Below are positions 7,481-11,187 of a DNA stretch of 11,187 bases, piece after piece. This stretch comes from Clostridiales bacterium (GTDB lineage Bacteria; Bacillota; Peptococcia; Peptococcales; Peptococcaceae). The stretch spans positions 1 through 11,187 of the forward strand of contig QAKL01000073.1 in NCBI GenBank assembly GCA_003343815.1, in the 5' to 3' direction. Made by a program: the position numbers and the translations under genes. Below the pieces are notes generated by a model. It had not been told where the DNA came from. It saw nothing but the letters and a program-made list of their open reading frames with translations, and searched no databases. Numbering within the stretch: the stretch's first letter is position 1; each line of letters begins with the position of its first letter.

Positions 7481-8668
7481 GTGGCGAACCAAAAATCTGT
7501 CCTTTTTACCACAAGCTATATTTTAGCTTTAGCTGTCAGCTTTTTTATTCAGCTTTCAAATAATATGCTTTATTCCACCATCGGGATTTATGCCAAAGGA
7601 TTTACCTCGGTGGAATACTACATCGGCTTAGCCACCTCCGGCTTTACCTTTGCTGCCTTATTTACCAAGCTTTTTACCGGCAAAATTTTCGATTTCTTTT
7701 CCTCACGCAAGATTTTATTTGCCGGACTTACCCTATCCTTTGCGGCTTCGTTAGGCTATTTATTTATTGATAATATTCATTTGCTCATCGGCGTGCGTAT
7801 CCTGCACGGACTGGGATTCGGTATATCCGGAGTAGCTATCTCCACCATCATCGCCAATTTATCCCCGCACGACCGCCTCTTGGAGTCGGTAGGCTACAAT
7901 ATGATGCTCACCACCCTAACCACCGCTATCGGCCCGGGCATAGTTTTAAATATCACCCACAGCGACGCCGCGCAATTTATGCCGATCTTCTTTTTACTAA
8001 TCGTCTTGGCCGCATTATGTCTGTGCGCCTCGCTTCCGATCAAATCCGAGGCGCGTGTCGATGATGTCACCGACTGCGTAGGCCGCTTAAATATTAATAT
8101 GGCAACGATTTTGTTGGCATTTTTAGTCTTTTTCATCGCCTTTGCCCAGTCCAGCATCGTCGCGTATATCAATCTTTACGCTTTAGAAGCTGATTTTGGC
8201 AATATGACGCCTTACTTTGTGGCCTTTGCCATTACCAATTTCAGCGTCCGTTTCTTTATGAATCATATCCTGAAATATCTCTCCCAACGCACTTTGCTTT
8301 ATTTGGCAGGGATCATCTCCTGCGGAGTTTATTTCGGCATCGCCCACGCTCCCAGTGCTCACATTATCTACATTTTAGGTTTCTTTTTCGGCTTTGCCAT
8401 GGGCGTTTTCTACCCCATCGCCAATACCAAAATCCTGCGCTCCATGAGCTGGCACCGCCAAGGCATGGCCAACTCTATCTACATGGCCGCCGTCGACGGA
8501 GCCAATGCCGTGGGCGTCATGGATTGGAGCGCTATCGCCACCCATTTCGGCGGCTACAATCATATTTATTCTGCCGCCTTAATTGTCATTGCACTATACT
8601 TAATTTTGCTCACCGTTTATCCCTTAATCTTAAAATGGCGCCATATCCCCGAAACTTCCGAGTGTTGA
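7481..8668 (+). CDS. MFS transporter, drug:H+ antiporter-like
   Basis: The 395-residue product is an inner-membrane protein of the major facilitator superfamily, with about 12 hydrophobic segments and a length usual for 12-helix carriers. After the second helix, TGKIFDFFSSRK (about residues 65-76) is a recognisable form of MFS motif A. RILHGLGFGISGVAISTIIANLSPHDR, near residues 105-131, resembles the helix 4 and motif B region. The GTG at 7481 is chosen because of the RBS at 7466-7472 and because the promoter at 7418-7446 starts transcription after the other candidate. It diverges from the YhgE-like gene, and TTAGTT sequences near both promoters hint at common regulation, as for efflux genes under a local repressor. 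The substrate cannot be told from sequence alone; a sugar or metabolite carrier is not excluded. Confidence 0.88.
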   Translation: MANQKSVLFTTSYILALAVSFFIQLSNNMLYSTIGIYAKGFTSVEYYIGLATSGFTFAALFTKLFTGKIFDFFSSRKILFAGLTLSFAASLGYLFIDNIHLLIGVRILHGLGFGISGVAISTIIANLSPHDRLLESVGYNMMLTTLTTAIGPGIVLNITHSDAAQFMPIFFLLIVLAALCLCASLPIKSEARVDDVTDCVGRLNINMATILLAFLVFFIAFAQSSIVAYINLYALEADFGNMTPYFVAFAITNFSVRFFMNHILKYLSQRTLLYLAGIISCGVYFGIAHAPSAHIIYILGFFFGFAMGVFYPIANTKILRSMSWHRQGMANSIYMAAVDGANAVGVMDWSAIATHFGGYNHIYSAALIVIALYLILLTVYPLILKWRHIPETSEC

Positions 8669-8719
8669 GCATGCAAATCATTTCTTGCCAAAATATCCTC
8701 ATCATTACCAAAAAACCAC

Positions 8720-8748
8720 TTGACAAACCCTTTTAAAAAAGCTATAAT
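8720..8748 (+). promoter_or_regulatory. sigma-A promoter of tRNA-Lys
   Basis: TTGACA (8720-8725) and TATAAT (8743-8748) match the consensus exactly with a 17-base spacer. The expected start near 8755 gives a 5' leader of about 15 bases before the mature tRNA. Confidence 0.93.
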
Positions 8749-8769
8749 ATTTGATGTTGTAAAGCAAAT

Positions 8770-8842
8770 GGGGTTTTAGCTCAGTTGGTAGAGCACCTGA
8801 CTCTTAATCAGGGTGTCCAGGGTTCGAGTCCCTGATGCCCCA
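8770..8842 (+). tRNA. tRNA-Lys (anticodon CTT)
   Basis: The 73-base sequence folds as a full cloverleaf. The D arm is GCTC/GAGC, the anticodon stem CCTGA/TCAGG holds the loop CTCTTAA (anticodon CTT, reading AAG), and the T arm is CAGGG-TTCGAGT-CCCTG. The discriminator base is A and CCA is not encoded, so it must be added after transcription. In the acceptor stem the four outer pairs are G-C, followed by a U-G wobble, a U-U mismatch (positions 6 and 67) and a U-A pair. The gene stands alone with its own promoter and terminator. Confidence 0.96.
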
Positions 8843-8843
8843 G

Positions 8844-8881
8844 AAAAATAACTATAGTCTTTTGGCTATAGTTATTTTTTT
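8844..8881 (+). terminator. terminator of tRNA-Lys
   Basis: A 14-base-pair AT-rich stem (8844-8857 with 8866-8879) holds an 8-base loop. Its downstream arm ends in, and is followed by, a run of T. It begins 2 bases after the mature tRNA end. Confidence 0.9.
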
Positions 8882-8909
8882 GTGCTTAAAAAAGAGCCGA
8901 ATAGGCAGC

Positions 8910-8952
8910 ACATCAAACAACATTGTCTCTTGACAATGCTGTTTTTTGATGT
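8910..8952 (+). terminator. second hairpin with T-run, probable terminator
   Basis: CATTGTC (8921-8927) and GACAATG (8932-8938) form a core stem around TCTT, followed by CTG and six T (8942-8947). Outer arms ACATCAAA (8910-8917) and TTTGATGT (8945-8952) can extend the fold to about 43 bases. It could back up the tRNA terminator. The downstream arm also contains a -35-like TTGACA (8930-8935), so it might have a second role. Confidence 0.6.
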
Positions 8953-8957
8953 ATAAG
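8930..8957 (+). promoter_or_regulatory. candidate promoter 1 for the hydrolase-brnQ pair
   Basis: TTGACA (8930-8935) and TATAAG (8952-8957) are separated by 16 bases. The match is good, but it lies within a hairpin that also looks like a terminator, so it could be fortuitous. It would leave a 5' leader of about 100 bases. Confidence 0.45.
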
Positions 8958-8998
8958 AAACCTTTGTCTAATTAATAACCCGTGTAAATATTTACTCA

Positions 8999-9027
8999 TT
9001 GCGTTTTAGCCTTTTTTATGATATACT
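8999..9027 (+). promoter_or_regulatory. candidate promoter 2 for the hydrolase-brnQ pair
   Basis: TATACT (9022-9027) is a 5 of 6 match to the -10 consensus, 17 bases after a weak -35, TTGCGT (8999-9004). A start near 9034 would place the RBS about 20 bases in. Confidence 0.5.
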
Positions 9028-9064
9028 GGAAATTGTTATTTGTTATCGTCGAAAGGAGGCTAAA

Positions 9065-9745
9065 ATGCATATCCAATATCTCGCGCACAGCGGTTTTTTT
9101 ATCGAATGTGCCGATTGCATATACATTTTTGATTATTATCAAGGAGCACTTCCTCAATTATCTGCGGACAAACCCGTCGCAGTTTTCGCCAGTCATAGTC
9201 ATCGGGATCATTACAATCCCGAAATTTTCACTTTGCTAAAAAATAACGGTGCGAAAAATATCACCGCCGTTTTAGCCAAAGACATTAAAAGCCACCATTA
9301 TCCGCCCAATATTCCCGTTATCAAAGCTTACGCCCACCAAAGCTACCGCGTAGGCTCGGCGCAAATCGATACCCTGCTGTCCACCGACAGCGGCGTAGCC
9401 TTTGTGCTTCACACAAACGAGGGCACTGTTTATCACGCTGGCGATCTGAACGACTGGCAATGGCCGGAAAAAGGCGCGCAGTACAACAAGCAAATGACCG
9501 GCAGCTACCGCCACGAGATCAATCTATTAAAAAACGTCCCTATCGACTGCGCCTTTTTGCCGCTTGATCCGCATTTAGGCACTTTCTATGCCTACGGGCT
9601 CATTTACTTTTTAGAAACGATCCACCCCAAGCACTTTTATCCCATGCATTTTTGGCAGGACGAAAATATTATCAGCACTTTTTTAGAGCAGTACCCGATT
9701 TATAGCAATATTATCTGCCTGCCCGAGCAGGTGCAGATTATTTAA
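9065..9745 (+). CDS. metallo-beta-lactamase-fold hydrolase
   Basis: The 226-residue product is a soluble, probably cytoplasmic MBL-fold metal hydrolase. The signature HSHRDH gives His44, His46, Asp48 and His49. His124 with Asp127 (YHAGD), Asp168 (PLDPH) and His195 (PMHFW) complete a plausible two-metal site. It starts with YLAHSGFFIE, the short beta-strand opening typical of the UlaG-like/Lactamase_B_3 group. The ATG at 9065 follows AAAGGAGG by about 6 bases; the in-frame TTG at 8999 lacks such a site and overlaps a promoter candidate. No signal peptide is seen. The substrate is unknown to me: UlaG-like relatives include lactonases, phosphodiesterases and uncharacterised proteins. brnQ begins 39 bases downstream with no terminator between, so the two are probably co-transcribed. 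Confidence 0.9.
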   Translation: MHIQYLAHSGFFIECADCIYIFDYYQGALPQLSADKPVAVFASHSHRDHYNPEIFTLLKNNGAKNITAVLAKDIKSHHYPPNIPVIKAYAHQSYRVGSAQIDTLLSTDSGVAFVLHTNEGTVYHAGDLNDWQWPEKGAQYNKQMTGSYRHEINLLKNVPIDCAFLPLDPHLGTFYAYGLIYFLETIHPKHFYPMHFWQDENIISTFLEQYPIYSNIICLPEQVQII

Positions 9746-9784
9746 GCCTTGTGGCTCAATTTATTTTAGAAAGGAAGTTTTTTT

Positions 9785-11110
9785 ATGAAAAAAACCAACT
9801 CATCCTCCGACAGTCTCGGAATAAAAGAAATCACTGCCGTTTCATTGATGCTTTTCGCGATGTTTTTTGGCGCCGGCAACATGATTTTTCCACCGACTTT
9901 AGGCGCTGCCGCCGGGGAAAACGTTTTTGCTGCGCTGATAGGCTTTGTCTTTGGCGACGCAGGCTTGGCTATTTTGGCTATCGCCGCCGTAAGCCTAGTC
10001 GGCAGCAATATCAATGATTTGGGCAATTTAGTCGGCAAAAAATTCTCCGCCGTCTTTGCGCTCTGCGTGTATCTTTTGATCGGCCCGCTGTTCGCTTTGC
10101 CGCGTACCGCCACCGTTTCTTTTGAAATTGCAGTTGTGCCCTTTTTAAACGGCGCCTCTAAGGTTATCCCCTCGCTGATCTTTACGGCAGTCTTTTTCCT
10201 TTTGGCGTATTATTTGAGCAAAAACCCAGGACGCATCGTCCAAATCGTCGGTAAAATTTTAACTCCGCTTTTGCTTTTTGCCATCGCCTTAATCTTTATC
10301 ACCGCCGTACTTAATCCCTACGGCGATATCGGAGCTGCGACCGGCAATTATGCGAAACACGCTTTCTTTGCAGGGTTCTTGGATGGCTATAACGCCTTGG
10401 ACGGTCCGGCAGGATTGGCATTTGCCGCCGTCGTCATCATCTCTATCCGCAATTTAGGTGTAAAATCTGAAAAAGCAATCGCCAAATACACCATCATCAG
10501 CGGTTTCTTTGCCGGAGCAATTTTAGCTGTAGTCTATTTCACTCTGGCGTACTTGGGAGCGCACAGCGGTGCCTTAGGTACATTTGCCAACGGCGGACAA
10601 ATGCTTAACGCTATTGCGCAAACCACCACCGGTTTATTGGGCGTTATTTTGCTCAGCGTCGCCGTCTACTTGGCATGCCTCACCACTGCGATCGGCTTAA
10701 TCACCGCTTTCGGCGAATATATCTCCACCACTTATCCGCGTATCAGCTATCACGCCACCATTTTAGTTGCAACTTTATTCAGCTTCGCCATTGCCAATGT
10801 CGGTTTAAGTACGCTGATTCAATTTTCCCTACCGGTTCTACTCATCATTTATCCGGTCACGATCGTCGTCTGCGTCCAAGCATTCTTTTATAAATTTGTC
10901 GGCTCGCGCAAGGGCTTTTACTGGTTAGGCTTACTTTTAACCTTTATTGTCTCCGTCGTCCACAGCTTGGACGGAATGAATATTACCTTAGGAGCTTTGA
11001 CCGCCTTTATCACTAAGTTGCCTTTTTACGATATGGGTATCGCCTGGCTCCTCCCCGCTTTAATCGGCAGTGTGCTCGGATTATTAATCCCCGTGAAAGA
11101 GAAAAACTAA
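9785..11110 (+). CDS. brnQ: branched-chain amino acid transporter, LIVCS family
   Basis: This inner-membrane carrier probably imports leucine, isoleucine and valine with a cation (Na+ or H+), as known for BrnQ proteins. The 441-residue product has the family length and about 12 hydrophobic segments. Near the N-terminus LFAMFFGAGNMIFPPTLG (residues 19-36) is the LIVCS signature. GPLFALPRTATVSFE (near residues 100-114) and SIRNLGVKSEKAIAKYTIISGFFAG (near 220-244) are also typical. The ATG at 9785 has an AAAGGA site about 9 bases upstream, across a T-run. It follows the MBL-fold hydrolase gene by 39 bases and ends at a strong terminator. No T-box or other leader was seen ahead of it, so any leucine control differs from that of the leu operon. 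The family call is firm; the exact substrate range is inferred. Confidence 0.94.
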   Translation: MKKTNSSSDSLGIKEITAVSLMLFAMFFGAGNMIFPPTLGAAAGENVFAALIGFVFGDAGLAILAIAAVSLVGSNINDLGNLVGKKFSAVFALCVYLLIGPLFALPRTATVSFEIAVVPFLNGASKVIPSLIFTAVFFLLAYYLSKNPGRIVQIVGKILTPLLLFAIALIFITAVLNPYGDIGAATGNYAKHAFFAGFLDGYNALDGPAGLAFAAVVIISIRNLGVKSEKAIAKYTIISGFFAGAILAVVYFTLAYLGAHSGALGTFANGGQMLNAIAQTTTGLLGVILLSVAVYLACLTTAIGLITAFGEYISTTYPRISYHATILVATLFSFAIANVGLSTLIQFSLPVLLIIYPVTIVVCVQAFFYKFVGSRKGFYWLGLLLTFIVSVVHSLDGMNITLGALTAFITKLPFYDMGIAWLLPALIGSVLGLLIPVKEKN

Positions 11111-11134
11111 AACAGGGCGCTCGCCCTGTTTTTT
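11109..11134 (+). terminator. terminator after brnQ
   Basis: The stem AAAACAGGGC (11109-11118) pairs with GCCCTGTTTT (11123-11132) around GCTC and runs into T (to 11134). It overlaps the last 2 bases of the brnQ stop codon. The A-rich upstream arm may let it also act in the opposite direction. Confidence 0.93.
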
Positions 11135-11187
11135 ACATATGCGTTCTTCGCGCAAAATGCGTAAAAATCTCATTTTTACTTTGATTT
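11135..11187. other. end of window, no gene seen
   Basis: These 53 bases carry ATGCGT twice (11139-11144 and 11157-11162) and an AT-rich end. I see no coding signal, but a gene may start or end just beyond the window. Confidence 0.5.

Noticed and set aside
8770..8842. tRNA gene as an integration site for a mobile element
   Set aside because: No integrase and no repeated tRNA 3' end was seen in the flanking sequence of the window.
8999..9064. TTG at 8999 as hydrolase start
   Set aside because: No RBS precedes it and the region overlaps a -35/-10 candidate; ATG at 9065 has AAAGGAGG and begins the MBL fold.
9766..10113. Minus-strand frame of 115 codons opposite the brnQ start
   Set aside because: It is the complement of a well-supported membrane protein gene, its translation resembles no protein I know, and it has no RBS or promoter.

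Overview
The window looks like ordinary chromosomal DNA from a member of the Bacillota. The evidence is a leucine-type T-box leader, strong sigma-A promoters with 17-base spacers, AGGAGG-type ribosome binding sites, intrinsic terminators and a YhgE/Pip-family membrane protein. GC content is moderate. Negativicutes or a clostridial relative is plausible, but that is an impression and was not tested. No mobile element, CRISPR array or rRNA was seen.

Positions 1-4966 (minus strand) hold a complete leucine biosynthesis operon in the order leuA-leuC-leuD-leuB. The genes abut or overlap by a few bases. A consensus promoter at 4938-4966 drives a leader of about 400 bases that contains a T-box riboswitch. 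A CUC specifier, a UGGU sequence in the antiterminator bulge and a strong terminator can all be located. The operon is therefore expected to be read through when uncharged tRNA-Leu accumulates. The four proteins carry 2-ketoisovalerate plus acetyl-CoA to 2-ketoisocaproate, the direct precursor of leucine.

Positions 5042-8668 hold two divergent membrane-protein genes: a YhgE/Pip-type protein (minus) and an MFS transporter (plus). Between them lie about 190 bases with a promoter in each direction. A perfect palindrome, TTAGTT-TAT-AACTAA, and two further TTAGTT half-sites sit on or near these promoters. This suggests shared control by a dimeric repressor, perhaps MarR-like, that is not encoded in the window.

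Positions 8669-9064 hold a tRNA-Lys(CTT) gene with its own consensus promoter and terminator, then a second hairpin that looks like another terminator, then candidate promoters for the next genes.

Positions 9065-11134 (plus) hold a metallo-beta-lactamase-fold hydrolase followed closely by brnQ, a branched-chain amino acid carrier, and a clear terminator. The window thus contains both leucine synthesis and probable branched-chain amino acid uptake, but in separate transcription units, and no T-box was seen ahead of brnQ.

I found no convincing undescribed system. The best leads are the divergent operator array, the unexplained pairing of a hydrolase gene with brnQ, and a few local sequence oddities.
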